Assembly (NCBI RefSeq): GCF_014303735.1
Contig: NZ_CP060296.1
Span: forward strand, 372,001 to 436,000
DNA: 64,000 nt
Source: Variovorax sp. PAMC28562
Lineage (GTDB): Bacteria > Pseudomonadota > Gammaproteobacteria > Burkholderiales > Burkholderiaceae_C
Direction: 5' to 3'
Part shown: positions 42,322 through 50,848 of the stretch, one piece after another
How positions within the stretch are numbered: the first letter of the stretch is position 1
How the letters are laid out: each line of letters starts with the position of its first letter
Program-made: the position numbers and the translations under genes
Notes under the pieces: model-generated
The model's input: the letters and a program-made list of their open reading frames with translations, nothing else
What the model was told of the DNA's origin: nothing
Database searches by the model: none

Positions 42322-43112
42322 TGCTCAACCTCCATGCCGGCTTCGTCTTCTTCGCGGCCGAGGTAGGCCTCGATGACCTGCGGGTCGTTGCGGATCTGGT
42401 CCGGACCGCCGCGCGCGATGATGCGGCCGAAGTTCAGCACGGCGATGTGCTCGCACAGGCCCATCACGAAGCGCATGTCGTGTTCGATCATGAAGATGGT
42501 GTAGCCGCGTGCGCTGATGTTGCGAATCTCGACCATCAGATCGGTCTTCTCGGTGCTGTTCATGCCGGCGACCGGCTCGTCGAGCAACAGCAATGTGGGG
42601 TCGGTCGCGAGCGCGCGTGCCAGCTCGAGCTTGCGCTGTTCGCCGTAGGAAAGGTTGTCCGCGATGTCACTGGCCTTGTGGTCCAGCTTGACCCACGACA
42701 GCAACTCGCGCGCACGGTCCCGCGCACGGCGCTCTTCGCTTCGAAAGAGTCCCGACGAGGTCAGCAGCCCGAACGCACCGTAGCCCAGGTTGGCGTGCAT
42801 GCCGACCATCACGTTCTCAAGCAGCGACATTTCCTTGAAGACGCGGATGTTCTGAAACGTCCGCGCAATGCCGGCACGCGTGATCTCGTGCGGCTTCATG
42901 CCGGCGAGATCGTTGCCCTGGAAACGGATCGTGCCGCCGGTCACAGGAAGCAAACCGGTCGTGAGATTGAACACCGTCGTCTTGCCCGCGCCGTTCGGAC
43001 CGATGAGGCCGAACACGCCGCCCTTCGGCACATCGAGGTGCACTTCCTGCAGCACCCTCAGGCCGCCGAAGTGACGCGAAACGCCATCGAGTGTCAGCAG
43101 GCCCGCGCTCAT
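42318..43112 (-). CDS. livG: Branched-chain amino acid ABC transporter, ATP-binding subunit LivG-type
   Basis: A 264 aa ATPase. Walker A is GPNGAGKTT, then ITRAGIARTFQNIRVFKEMSLLENVMVGMH (LivG hallmark), signature LSYGEQRKLELARALA and Walker B LLLLDEPVAGMN. The C-terminus EAYLGREEDEAGMEVEQ carries an acidic extension. The start overlaps the end of livM by four bases. Confidence 0.93.
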   Translation of the reverse strand: MSAGLLTLDGVSRHFGGLRVLQEVHLDVPKGGVFGLIGPNGAGKTTVFNLTTGLLPVTGGTIRFQGNDLAGMKPHEITRAGIARTFQNIRVFKEMSLLENVMVGMHANLGYGAFGLLTSSGLFRSEERRARDRARELLSWVKLDHKASDIADNLSYGEQRKLELARALATDPTLLLLDEPVAGMNSTEKTDLMVEIRNISARGYTIFMIEHDMRFVMGLCEHIAVLNFGRIIARGGPDQIRNDPQVIEAYLGREEDEAGMEVEQ

Positions 43113-43972
43113 GCCACCACTCCCTTGCGACCGAACCAATTCCGGATGCGCGCCGGATCCCATATGCCCTTGGGCAGGAACAAGACGATCAACACGAGGA
43201 TGATTCCGTTCAGCACCAGGCGGAAATCGCCGAAGGCCCGCAGCGATTCGGGGAGGATCGTCAGGATGACGCCGCCGAGCACGGGCCCGGTGAGTCCATT
43301 GATGCCGCCGAGCACCGCCATCGTCAGGATGTCGACGCCGCGGTCGAAGCCGAACTCGTTCGGTCCGATAAAGAAGGTCAGGTGCGCGTTGAGCGTGCCG
43401 GCCAGACCCGCGATGGCTGCGCCGAGCACGAAGGCCAGCATCTTGTGGGCGCCCACGTCGATGCCCATAAGCCCAGCGGCCGTCTCGTCTTCCTTGATGG
43501 CTTCGAACGCGCGGCCGATCTTCGAGTGCCGCAAACGCCAGAGTGCCGACAGCACCAGCACCACCGCGAGCAGCACGTGCCACCACTGCGTCGAGGGCGG
43601 AATACCGTTCAAGCCGAGGGCACCGCCGGTGAGCGATTCGGCATTGAGGATCACGATGCGCACCACTTCGCCGAAAGCCAGCGTTGCCATGGCGAGGTAC
43701 ACGCCCGACAGCCGCAGCGTCGGCTTGCCGATGATGAAAGCCATCAATGCCGGTGCCGCCATGCCGGCCGCGATCGCGACCGGAAACGGCGCGCCGTAAT
43801 TCATCGTGAGGATGGCCGAGGTGTAGGCGCCGATGCCCATGAACGCTGCGTTGGCCATCGCCAGCATGCCGCACGACAGCGTGAGCCAGATCGACAACGC
43901 CAGCAGCGCATTGGTGCCGAGCGACAGCACCACGTTGCTGTAGACCGACCAGAAGTTGGCGAGCGAGTCCAT
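43109..43972 (-). CDS. livM: Branched-chain amino acid ABC transporter, permease LivM-type
   Basis: A 287 aa inner-membrane permease with about eight helices. Motifs LSCGMLAMANAAFMGIGAYTSAIL and IGRAFEAIKEDETAAGLMGIDVGAHKMLAFVLGAAIAGLAGTL are typical of LivM. It overlaps livH by one base (TGATG). Confidence 0.92.
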   Translation of the reverse strand: MDSLANFWSVYSNVVLSLGTNALLALSIWLTLSCGMLAMANAAFMGIGAYTSAILTMNYGAPFPVAIAAGMAAPALMAFIIGKPTLRLSGVYLAMATLAFGEVVRIVILNAESLTGGALGLNGIPPSTQWWHVLLAVVLVLSALWRLRHSKIGRAFEAIKEDETAAGLMGIDVGAHKMLAFVLGAAIAGLAGTLNAHLTFFIGPNEFGFDRGVDILTMAVLGGINGLTGPVLGGVILTILPESLRAFGDFRLVLNGIILVLIVLFLPKGIWDPARIRNWFGRKGVVA

Positions 43973-44853
43973 CAGACTTTGCGTTCCTGCAAAGTGCCGA
44001 ACAAGCCTTTGGGGCGCACCAGCAGCACGAGGAACAACAAGCCGAAAGCGACCGCGTCACGCATCGTCGAGCCGATATAGGCCACCGACAGCACTTCGGC
44101 AAAGCCGAGGAAGAGTCCCCCCAGCAGCGCGCCGCGAATGTCGCCCATGCCGCCGAGAATGATGACCGCGATGCCCTTGTGCAGCATCGGCTGGCCCATC
44201 AGGGGAAACACCGCGTTCGAATAGAGCCCGATGAGTACGCCCGCCAAACCACCCAACGCTGCGGCAGCGAACGAGGTCATGAAGAACAGGCCTTCGACGT
44301 TCACGCCGACAAGGTACGCAGCTTTCGGCGATTCAGCGATGGCGCGCAGCGCGCGGCCGAGCTGCGTGCGCTTGAGCGCCAGCAGCAGCACCGCCATCAA
44401 GGCGAACGACAGCAGGATGATGCCCAGCTCGAGCGCCGTCAGATGAATGCCGCCGAGGCTCAACGACTGGTCCGAAATCACGCCTTGCGGAAAGCGGATG
44501 TTCTGCGCACCGAATATGCCCTGAATGCCGTTGTTGATGATGATGGCCACGCCGATGGTGGCGATCATCGGGATCAGGTGCGGTGCGTTGCGCGCGCGCA
44601 GCGGCTTGAGCACCAGAAAGTCGATCAGCAGCCCGAGCGCACCGCAAAAAACGAAGGCGAAAAGCATGCCCGCCCATAGCGGCAGCGCGAAGCGCGCCAT
44701 GACCTCGACCGCCGCGTAAGCGCCGACCATGAAGACCGCGCCATGCGACAGATTGATGACGCCCAACACGCCGAAGATGAGCGTGAAACCCAGCGCGAAA
44801 AGCGCGTACACGCAGCCCAGCGACAGGGCGTTGACGAGTTGCTGTTCGAGCAA
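43972..44853 (-). CDS. livH: Branched-chain amino acid ABC transporter, permease LivH-type
   Basis: A 293 aa permease. The start is taken as TTG, which lies 7 nt after a perfect GGAGG and gives LEQQLVNALSLGCVYALFALGFTLIFGVLGVINLSHGAVFMVGAY, the normal LivH N-terminus; an ATG at 44928 would add 25 residues unlike the family. LGRALRAIAESPKAAYLVGVNVEGLFFMTSFAAAALGGLAGV is the EAA-like loop. It follows livK after a 185-nt gap that holds a hairpin repeat. Confidence 0.92.
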   Translation of the reverse strand: MLEQQLVNALSLGCVYALFALGFTLIFGVLGVINLSHGAVFMVGAYAAVEVMARFALPLWAGMLFAFVFCGALGLLIDFLVLKPLRARNAPHLIPMIATIGVAIIINNGIQGIFGAQNIRFPQGVISDQSLSLGGIHLTALELGIILLSFALMAVLLLALKRTQLGRALRAIAESPKAAYLVGVNVEGLFFMTSFAAAALGGLAGVLIGLYSNAVFPLMGQPMLHKGIAVIILGGMGDIRGALLGGLFLGFAEVLSVAYIGSTMRDAVAFGLLFLVLLVRPKGLFGTLQERKV

Positions 44854-44944
44854 AGTGAAACCTCCAAGCCCGCGACAAGGCAGGCAAAACAGACGCTGAA
44901 GTAGCGGTCGACAACAGGCCGTCGGCATCGCCTCTTCAGGTGAG

Positions 44945-45037
44945 ACACCGAGGAACCGGCTTTGCCGGACCTCTGGTGTCGCCCCCGGCAGGGGGTGGGA
45001 GTCGCGACACGCAGTGCGCAGCGACCTGGGGGCGAGT
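44945..45037. repeat. Hairpin intergenic repeat of the Comamonadaceae type
   Basis: A long imperfect hairpin: GACACCGAGG ... CCGGC-TTT-GCCGG ... CCTC-T-GGTGTC (44945-44981), followed by CCCCC-GGCA-GGGGG and a G/C-rich arm ending in GGGGGCGAG. I recall very similar text in many Comamonadaceae intergenic regions; only one copy is in this window. It lies in the livK-livH gap, where it could act as a terminator, attenuator or mRNA-stabilising stem. Confidence 0.65.
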
Positions 45038-45038
45038 T

Positions 45039-46187
45039 CTACTTCTCGATGACGAACTCAGCGCCCTTCGTCACGCTGACGATCGGGACTTGTTGCGCGT
45101 CGTAGCCAGCCGGCTTGCCAGCCTTGTCTGTGGCACGGCGAAACTGGAATGCACCGGTAGCGCCGGTCCACTTCACCGCCGGCAGCGCGTCACGCAAAGC
45201 GGTGCGATCGGCCGCCAGGGTGCCCGACAGCTTCACGGTCTTGATGGCCTGCGCCGCGATGTACATCGCGTCGTACGCCTGCGCCGCGAACTGGTCGGGT
45301 GCCACCTTGTACTTGTCGTTGTAGCCCTTGATGAACTTGCTGTTCTCGGGCGTCGCATTGCTCAACGACCAGGGGCTGCCCACGTAGAGGTTGTCGGACT
45401 GGCCCTTGGCCAGATCGAACACCTTGGCCGAGTTCATGCCGTTGCCGCCGATGAAGGGCACGGCGAGGCCGAGCTGGCGCGCCTGCACCATGATCGGGGC
45501 GCCTTCGGCCAGCAAGGCCGACAGCACGATCGCATCGGCACCGCTGGCCTTGATCTTGGTCAGTTGCGCCTTGAAGTCGACGTCGCCCTTGGCAAAGGTC
45601 TCGGTGGTCGTCACCGGAATCTTCAGGTCGTCGAGCGCCTTCTTGAAGTTGTCGTAACCGCTCTTGGTAAAGACGTCGTCGTTGCCGTAAAGCACCGCGA
45701 CCTTCTTGATGCCGGCCTTTTTGACCGCCATCTTGATGGTCTCGGGCAGCACGTCGGCTTCCGTCACCGAGTTGCGAAAGACGTAGTCGCCGATCGAGGT
45801 GATGCCGTCGGCCGTGTTCGATGTGCCGAAGGCCACCGTCTTGCCTGCTTGGGCGATCGGGTCGCCAGCCTGCGCCGAATTGGACAAGGTCGGGCCGAAC
45901 ACCATCAGGACCTGGTCCTGAAAAATCAGCTTCTTGAAGACGTTGATCGCTTCTTCTTTCTTGCCTTGCTCATCGGCGACGATGAGCTGGATCTTGTCGC
46001 CGTTGATGCCACCGGCGGCATTGATCTCATCGGCGGCCAGTTCAAGGCCGTTGCGGATCGCGACGCCGTACTGGGCGGCGCCGCCAGAGAGGGCTTCGGC
46101 CACGCCGATTTTCAGGTCGGCGGCCTGCGCCGTGGCGCAGAAAGCTGCGAAAGCCAACAGCGTGGCCTTGAATGGAAGTTGTCTCAT
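45039..46187 (-). CDS. livK: Branched-chain amino acid-type ABC transporter, substrate-binding protein
   Basis: A 382 aa periplasmic protein. Signal peptide MRQLPFKATLLAFAAFCATAQA, then ADLKIGVAEALSGGAAQYGVAIRNGLELAADEINAAGGINGDKIQLIVADEQGKKEEAINVFKKLI, the Peripla_BP_6 pattern. The start ATG follows the longer ORF start and gives the signal peptide. Substrate may be any hydrophobic or unusual amino acid; the neighbours suggest it is the import part of a catabolic unit. Confidence 0.9.
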   Translation of the reverse strand: MRQLPFKATLLAFAAFCATAQAADLKIGVAEALSGGAAQYGVAIRNGLELAADEINAAGGINGDKIQLIVADEQGKKEEAINVFKKLIFQDQVLMVFGPTLSNSAQAGDPIAQAGKTVAFGTSNTADGITSIGDYVFRNSVTEADVLPETIKMAVKKAGIKKVAVLYGNDDVFTKSGYDNFKKALDDLKIPVTTTETFAKGDVDFKAQLTKIKASGADAIVLSALLAEGAPIMVQARQLGLAVPFIGGNGMNSAKVFDLAKGQSDNLYVGSPWSLSNATPENSKFIKGYNDKYKVAPDQFAAQAYDAMYIAAQAIKTVKLSGTLAADRTALRDALPAVKWTGATGAFQFRRATDKAGKPAGYDAQQVPIVSVTKGAEFVIEK

Positions 46188-46256
46188 TTGGAGTCTTTCG
46201 GGGGGAAAAAACGAGCGCCAAGCATAAATCAGCTTGGGGCCGGGCATTTGCTCGGG

Positions 46257-47270
46257 CTACATCGGCAGCCAGGTTCCAACTCGTGCCGCCTTCGCGCGGA
46301 GGTACAAAAGGTGCGCCGTCGCGACATCTTCGAGAGCCATGCCGAGCGACTTGAAGAGCGTCACTTCGTTTGCACCGCCGCGCCCCGGGTGCGCACCGAT
46401 CACCAGTTCGCCGATTTCTGCACGCAAGCTCGCGGGGCTCACGAGGCCAGCACGCAATGCGTTCAGATAGTCGCCCGATTCGGCAAGCGTCGACTCGCGC
46501 CGATCGACGAACAGCGACGCCCGGCCCATCAGCGCCGGCTCGATCTCGCAATAGGCCGGCGTGCTGGAGCCGACCGCGTTGATGTGCGTGCCCGGCGCGA
46601 TCCAGGCATCGAGAAGGATCGGCTCGCGCGCATTCGTGACGGTGACGACGATGTCTGCGTCGCGCACTGCGGCCTCGGCAGACCCGACCGCTTCCATGGC
46701 AAACCCGTAGGCGGGCTGCTGGACCGCCACGAACGCCCGTGCGCTGGCCAGACTGCGGGCGGCGACCTTGACCGAAGTGAGCGGCCGGGCAGCCGCCACG
46801 GCCTGCAACTGCCAATGCGCCTGATGGCCGCTGCCGATCAAGGCGAGCTGCGAAGCGTCGGGCCTCGCCAGCAGGCGCGTGGCAAGGCCGGTCATCGCCG
46901 CGGTGCGGATGCCGGTGACTTCCGAGGCCGACATCACCGCCATCAATGCGCCGGTCTCGCCGCTGAACAGCAGTACGCAGCCCTGGTGCGGGTCCAGCCC
47001 GAGCGCGCTGTTGCCGGGGAAGAAGCCACCGGTCTTGGCGCCGTAGACCGGGTCGGCCCCGCCGATGTAAGCGGGCATCAATCCCAGCAGACCTTTTGCG
47101 CCGGGCGCACTGACGATCTGACGCAAGGGCTGATGCACTTCGCCCCGCGCCAGTGCGGCCATGGCGTCCGACATCAGGTTGATGCAGTCGGCCACGCTCA
47201 GGAGTCGGGCGACCTCCTGCTGGGCAAGAAACAGTACAGGCTCGACGACGTCGACCGCACTGGCAGTCAT
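46257..47270 (-). CDS. Ornithine cyclodeaminase/mu-crystallin-family protein
   Basis: A 337 aa NAD(P)-binding protein. The Rossmann part contains SQLALIGSGHQAHWQLQAVAAARPLTSVKVAARS and the substrate part contains GLMPAYIGGADPVYGAKTGGFFPGNSALGLDPHQGCVLLFSGETGALMAVMSASEVTGIRTAAMTGLATRLLA. Members act as ornithine cyclodeaminase, alanine dehydrogenase, or imine reductases such as iminosuccinate reductase and EutC. Placement 30 nt after a threonine-dehydratase-like gene argues for imine reduction rather than ornithine cyclisation. Confidence 0.85.
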   Translation of the reverse strand: MTASAVDVVEPVLFLAQQEVARLLSVADCINLMSDAMAALARGEVHQPLRQIVSAPGAKGLLGLMPAYIGGADPVYGAKTGGFFPGNSALGLDPHQGCVLLFSGETGALMAVMSASEVTGIRTAAMTGLATRLLARPDASQLALIGSGHQAHWQLQAVAAARPLTSVKVAARSLASARAFVAVQQPAYGFAMEAVGSAEAAVRDADIVVTVTNAREPILLDAWIAPGTHINAVGSSTPAYCEIEPALMGRASLFVDRRESTLAESGDYLNALRAGLVSPASLRAEIGELVIGAHPGRGGANEVTLFKSLGMALEDVATAHLLYLRAKAARVGTWLPM

Positions 47271-47300
47271 GCCTGATTCATCCAGGACGCGTGCCGCGAA

Positions 47301-48305
47301 TCATCCATGAGCGCGGGCCGCGTCAAGATGCTTCGTCAACGTCGGAAGATCAGTGTTGGTGCCGCACAGCAGCACGCCCACGCGTTGGCCTTCGAGCTCC
47401 TCGCGCAACGGGCCGAGCAAGCCGGCGGTGGCGGCCGCGCAGGCAGGCTCGGGCGACAGTTTGAGTTCTTCGAACAGGTGCAGCATGGCCCTGCGGATCT
47501 GGTCGTCGGACACTGTCACGAGCCGGTCGATGCTGCGACTGCAAAGCTCGTAGCTGTAAGCCTCCGTATGCGGCGCCATCAGGCTGTCGGCGATGCCTTG
47601 CATCGGGCCCATCTTGATCGGGTGGCCGGCCCTGAAGCTCTGCGCCATGCCGTCCGCGCCTTCGGGCTCGACTCCGTAGACCTTGCAGTCGGGCTGCACC
47701 AGTTTGAAAGCCGAGGCCACGCCAGCTGCCAGACCACCGCCGCCGATCGGCAGGATGACCGCGTCGAGCGCAGGCGCCTGGGTCGCCCATTCGTAGCCGA
47801 GCGTCGCGGTACCGAGCACCGTGCGGTAGCCGTTGAACGGGTGCACGAAGAAGCGCCCTTCTTCCTGCTCGATCTGGCGCACGCGCTCGAACGCCGCCGC
47901 GCCGTTGTCGGCCATCACGACTTCAGCGCCGTACTGGTGGCACAGCGCCACCCGGAACGGGCTAGCGGTCTTGATCATCACGACCTTGGCGCCGATGCCG
48001 AGCTTCATGGCGGCGTACGCCACCGCCACCGCATGGTTGCCGGCGCTCACGCAGGTCACGCCGGCCTGCCGCTGCTTGTCGTCAAGCGTCAGCATGTTGG
48101 AGAACGCGCCACGTGCCTTGAAGGTGCCGCTGGCTTGCAGCAGTTCGAACTTGAAGTTGAGGCGCGTGCCGGCGAGGTCGGCCAGCGCGTCCTTGTCGAG
48201 CACCGGCGTCCTGAAGACGTAGGCCTCCAGCGCGGCGCTCAACTCGCGGATGGCTGCGAGCGTGGGTACGGGTTGGCCGTCGATCGTCGTTTCTTCGATC
48301 GTCAT
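47301..48305 (-). CDS. Threonine/serine dehydratase-like PLP enzyme
   Basis: A 334 aa fold-type II PLP enzyme. The PLP lysine is in LLQASGTFKARGAFSN, the phosphate loop is VSAGNHAVAVAYAA (typical threonine dehydratase SSGNHAQG is changed to SAGNHAVA), and the glycine loop is LPIGGGGLAAGVASA. It lacks the ACT regulatory domain of IlvA, so it is a catabolic-type enzyme. Homologous folds include L-threonine deaminase, serine racemase, beta-hydroxyaspartate dehydratase and EutB. It overlaps the MHS transporter gene by four bases. Confidence 0.88.
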   Translation of the reverse strand: MTIEETTIDGQPVPTLAAIRELSAALEAYVFRTPVLDKDALADLAGTRLNFKFELLQASGTFKARGAFSNMLTLDDKQRQAGVTCVSAGNHAVAVAYAAMKLGIGAKVVMIKTASPFRVALCHQYGAEVVMADNGAAAFERVRQIEQEEGRFFVHPFNGYRTVLGTATLGYEWATQAPALDAVILPIGGGGLAAGVASAFKLVQPDCKVYGVEPEGADGMAQSFRAGHPIKMGPMQGIADSLMAPHTEAYSYELCSRSIDRLVTVSDDQIRRAMLHLFEELKLSPEPACAAATAGLLGPLREELEGQRVGVLLCGTNTDLPTLTKHLDAARAHG

Positions 48306-49591
48306 TTAAAACCCAGCCTGCTGCGCGTGAAGAGCAAGGCAATGATGCTGACGATGGCGGCAAAGATCAGGTAGTAGCTCGGCGACAGCTTGTCGTGCGT
48401 CACGCTGATGAGCCAGGTCAGGATGAAGGGCGCGAAGCCGCCGAAGATCGTCACCGCCGTGTTGTAGCTCAACGAGAGTCCGGTGGTGCGGGTCTGGGTC
48501 GGAAACAGTTCGGACAGCAGCGCCGGTACTGGCGCGAAGTACGCCGTCATCAGGCAACCGAACACGATCTCGACCAGCAGCAGCGTGCCGAAGCTCGGGC
48601 TCGCCACCAGCAGCGCGAACATCGGATAGATCAGCACCAGCAGCAGCACCGCGGCGGTCAGCATGATGCGCACGCGCCCGACGGTGTCCGACAGATGACC
48701 GATGACGGGCGCGAAGAACATCTGGATGATGCCGACCATCATCGTGGCCGTGAACACGACCGACGCCGGCAGGCCGAGCTGCTTCACGCCGTAGGTCGGC
48801 ATGAAGAGCACGAGGTAGGTCGCGACCGTGCCGAGGATCACGATGCCGATCGCGAGCAGCAGGCGTTCCTTCTGGTGCGCGAAGGTGTCGCGGATGGGGG
48901 TCGTCGTCGCTTCGATCTTCGCGAACTCCGGGCTCTCGTCGACATTGCGGCGGATGTAGTACGCCACCGGGCCGATGAGGAGGCCGAAGATGAACGGAAT
49001 GCGCCAGCCCCACGCCGCCATCTGGTCACCGGTGAGCGTAGTCGTGAGCACCGCGCCGAAGCCGGCCGCCAGCAAGGTCGTGAGGCCCTGGCTCGCGACT
49101 TGCCAGCTTGAGAAAAAGCCGCGGCGCTTCGGTGCATGCTCGGCGAGAAAGGCTGTTGCGCTGCCGAATTCGCCGCCAGCCGAGAAGCCCTGGATCATTC
49201 GCGCCACCACCAGCACCGCGGGCGCAAACAAGCCGATGCTGCTGTAGGTCGGCACGATAGAAATCATCAGCGTGCCGGTGAACATCAGCACGATCGACAA
49301 GGTGAGCGCCGCCTTGCGCCCGGCGCGGTCGGCGTAGGCGCCGATGACGATGGCACCGAGCGGCCGCAGGAAGAACGACACGCCAAAAGTACCGAGCGTG
49401 AGCAGCAGCGACACCGTGTCGTCGCCCGTCGGAAAAAAGAGCTTGGAGATGGTCGCGGCGAAGAAGCCGTAGACCACCAAGTCGAACCATTCGAGCGCAT
49501 TGCCGATCGATGCGGAGATGACGGCGCGCCAAGGAGGCGCTTCGGTGGTCGGGGCGGGGTGGCGCAGCACGCCGTTGGTTGCCTGGCTCAT
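48302..49591 (-). CDS. MHS-family MFS transporter (metabolite:proton symporter)
   Basis: A 429 aa protein with about 12 helices. The motif WRAVISASIGNALEWFDLVVYGFFAATISKLFFP and FLRPLGAIVIGAYADRAGRKAALTLSIVLM place it in the MHS group (ProP/KgtP-like), and RRNVDESPEFAKIE is the usual cytoplasmic loop. Members take up proline/betaine, dicarboxylates or shikimate. It lies 22 nt after the deacetylase gene. Confidence 0.9.
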   Translation of the reverse strand: MSQATNGVLRHPAPTTEAPPWRAVISASIGNALEWFDLVVYGFFAATISKLFFPTGDDTVSLLLTLGTFGVSFFLRPLGAIVIGAYADRAGRKAALTLSIVLMFTGTLMISIVPTYSSIGLFAPAVLVVARMIQGFSAGGEFGSATAFLAEHAPKRRGFFSSWQVASQGLTTLLAAGFGAVLTTTLTGDQMAAWGWRIPFIFGLLIGPVAYYIRRNVDESPEFAKIEATTTPIRDTFAHQKERLLLAIGIVILGTVATYLVLFMPTYGVKQLGLPASVVFTATMMVGIIQMFFAPVIGHLSDTVGRVRIMLTAAVLLLVLIYPMFALLVASPSFGTLLLVEIVFGCLMTAYFAPVPALLSELFPTQTRTTGLSLSYNTAVTIFGGFAPFILTWLISVTHDKLSPSYYLIFAAIVSIIALLFTRSRLGFK

Positions 49592-49613
49592 GTTGTTGTT
49601 CTTTCCTAAAAAT

Positions 49614-50807
49614 TCAAGCCGGCAGCGACATGCTCCGGATCAGCTTGCGCATGAAGGATTCGCACCGTTCGATCTGCTCCAGCGTGACGAACTCGTTCGC
49701 CTTGTGCGCGTCTTCGATGCTTCCGGGCCCACACACGACGGAGGGGATGCCCAACTGCTGGAACAACCCAGCCTCGGTACCGTAGGCGACCTTGCGCACG
49801 TCGCGGTCGCCGGTCAGCGCGCGCACCAGTTGGGTGATGGCGGCCTGCTCCGATGCATCGAGCGTGGGCGCCGTGGCCAGCAGTTCAAAGTCGATGGCAG
49901 CGCCGGCATGCTCGCTCTTCATTCGCGGCAGCAGCGTGTTGGCGGCGTAGTCCTTGATTCGCTCGATGATCGGCGCGCTGTCGACGCCCGGCAGGTTGCG
50001 GTATTCGAATCCAAACTCGCACTGCGAGGGAATCGTGTTGATCGCAATGCCGCCGCTGATGGTTCCGGTCTGTAGCGTGGTGAAGGGCACGTCGAACGCG
50101 TTGTCGAAAGGCCCATCGCGTCGATACTGATCGGCCTGGTCGCGGATGAAGCAAATCAGCCGTGCGGCGTACTCGATGGCGTTGAGGCCATGCGGCGTCA
50201 ACGACGAATGCGCCGCATGCCCGTGCACACGGCAGCGGTACGCGTTGATGCCCTTGTGCGCCACGATGACGCGCATGTCGGTCGGCTCGCCGACGATGCA
50301 CCCATTGGCATGGATACCGCGCGCCTTCAAGTCGGCGAGCATGTAGGGCGCGCCGACGCAGCCAAGCTCTTCATCGCACGAGAAGGCGAAGTGGATCGGC
50401 TCCTTGAGCTGCGCGGCTTTCATCTCGGGCAGTAGCGTCAACGCCACGCCGATGAAGCCCTTCATATCGCAGGTGCCGCGGCCAAAGAGCTTGCCTTCGC
50501 GCACCGTGGGCTCGAACGGGCCGCTGTCCCATTTCTGACCTTTGACCGGCACCGTGTCGGTGTGCCCCGAAAGCACGATGCCGCCTTGCGTCGAACCGTC
50601 GGCCGCAGGCAATGTCGCAAAGACATTCGCCTTCTTGCCGGTGGCTTCGTAGGTGAGCGTCGACCTGGCACCGTGTCGCTCGAGGTCATCGCGGACCGTC
50701 TCGATGAGGCCCAGATTAGACTCAAAGCTCGTTGTGTCGATGCGGATCAACTTCTCGATCCAGTGAAGAGAAATCGGCGGTGGGGTGGGGTCGTTCGAGG
50801 TGGTCAC
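49614..50807 (-). CDS. argE: M20-family deacetylase (acetylornithine deacetylase-like)
   Basis: A 397 aa zinc peptidase-fold protein. GIVLSGHTDTVPVKGQKWDSGPFEPTVREGKLFGRGTCDMKGFIGV gives the first metal ligands, and FSCDEELGCVGAPYML gives the catalytic Glu. The dimerisation domain contains KGINAYRCRVHGHAAHSS. It fits ArgE, which hydrolyses N2-acetyl-L-ornithine, but many betaproteobacteria use ArgJ for arginine synthesis, so this copy may be a catabolic acyl-amino-acid deacylase. The start is a GTG without Shine-Dalgarno, 41 bp from the divergent XRE start. Confidence 0.85.
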   Translation of the reverse strand: MTTSNDPTPPPISLHWIEKLIRIDTTSFESNLGLIETVRDDLERHGARSTLTYEATGKKANVFATLPAADGSTQGGIVLSGHTDTVPVKGQKWDSGPFEPTVREGKLFGRGTCDMKGFIGVALTLLPEMKAAQLKEPIHFAFSCDEELGCVGAPYMLADLKARGIHANGCIVGEPTDMRVIVAHKGINAYRCRVHGHAAHSSLTPHGLNAIEYAARLICFIRDQADQYRRDGPFDNAFDVPFTTLQTGTISGGIAINTIPSQCEFGFEYRNLPGVDSAPIIERIKDYAANTLLPRMKSEHAGAAIDFELLATAPTLDASEQAAITQLVRALTGDRDVRKVAYGTEAGLFQQLGIPSVVCGPGSIEDAHKANEFVTLEQIERCESFMRKLIRSMSLPA

Positions 50808-50811
50808 AGAA

Positions 50812-50838
50812 TTATCATATGCGAAACTTTTCAGATAA
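50812..50838. promoter_or_regulatory. Candidate operator in the argE / XRE-cupin divergent region
   Basis: TTATC and GATAA arms frame a 27-bp element with inner TGCGAAA / TTTTCA near-symmetry, lying between the two divergent starts. It is the best place for binding of the XRE-cupin regulator to control both sides. Confidence 0.5.
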
Positions 50839-50848
50839 GAAAAAGAAA

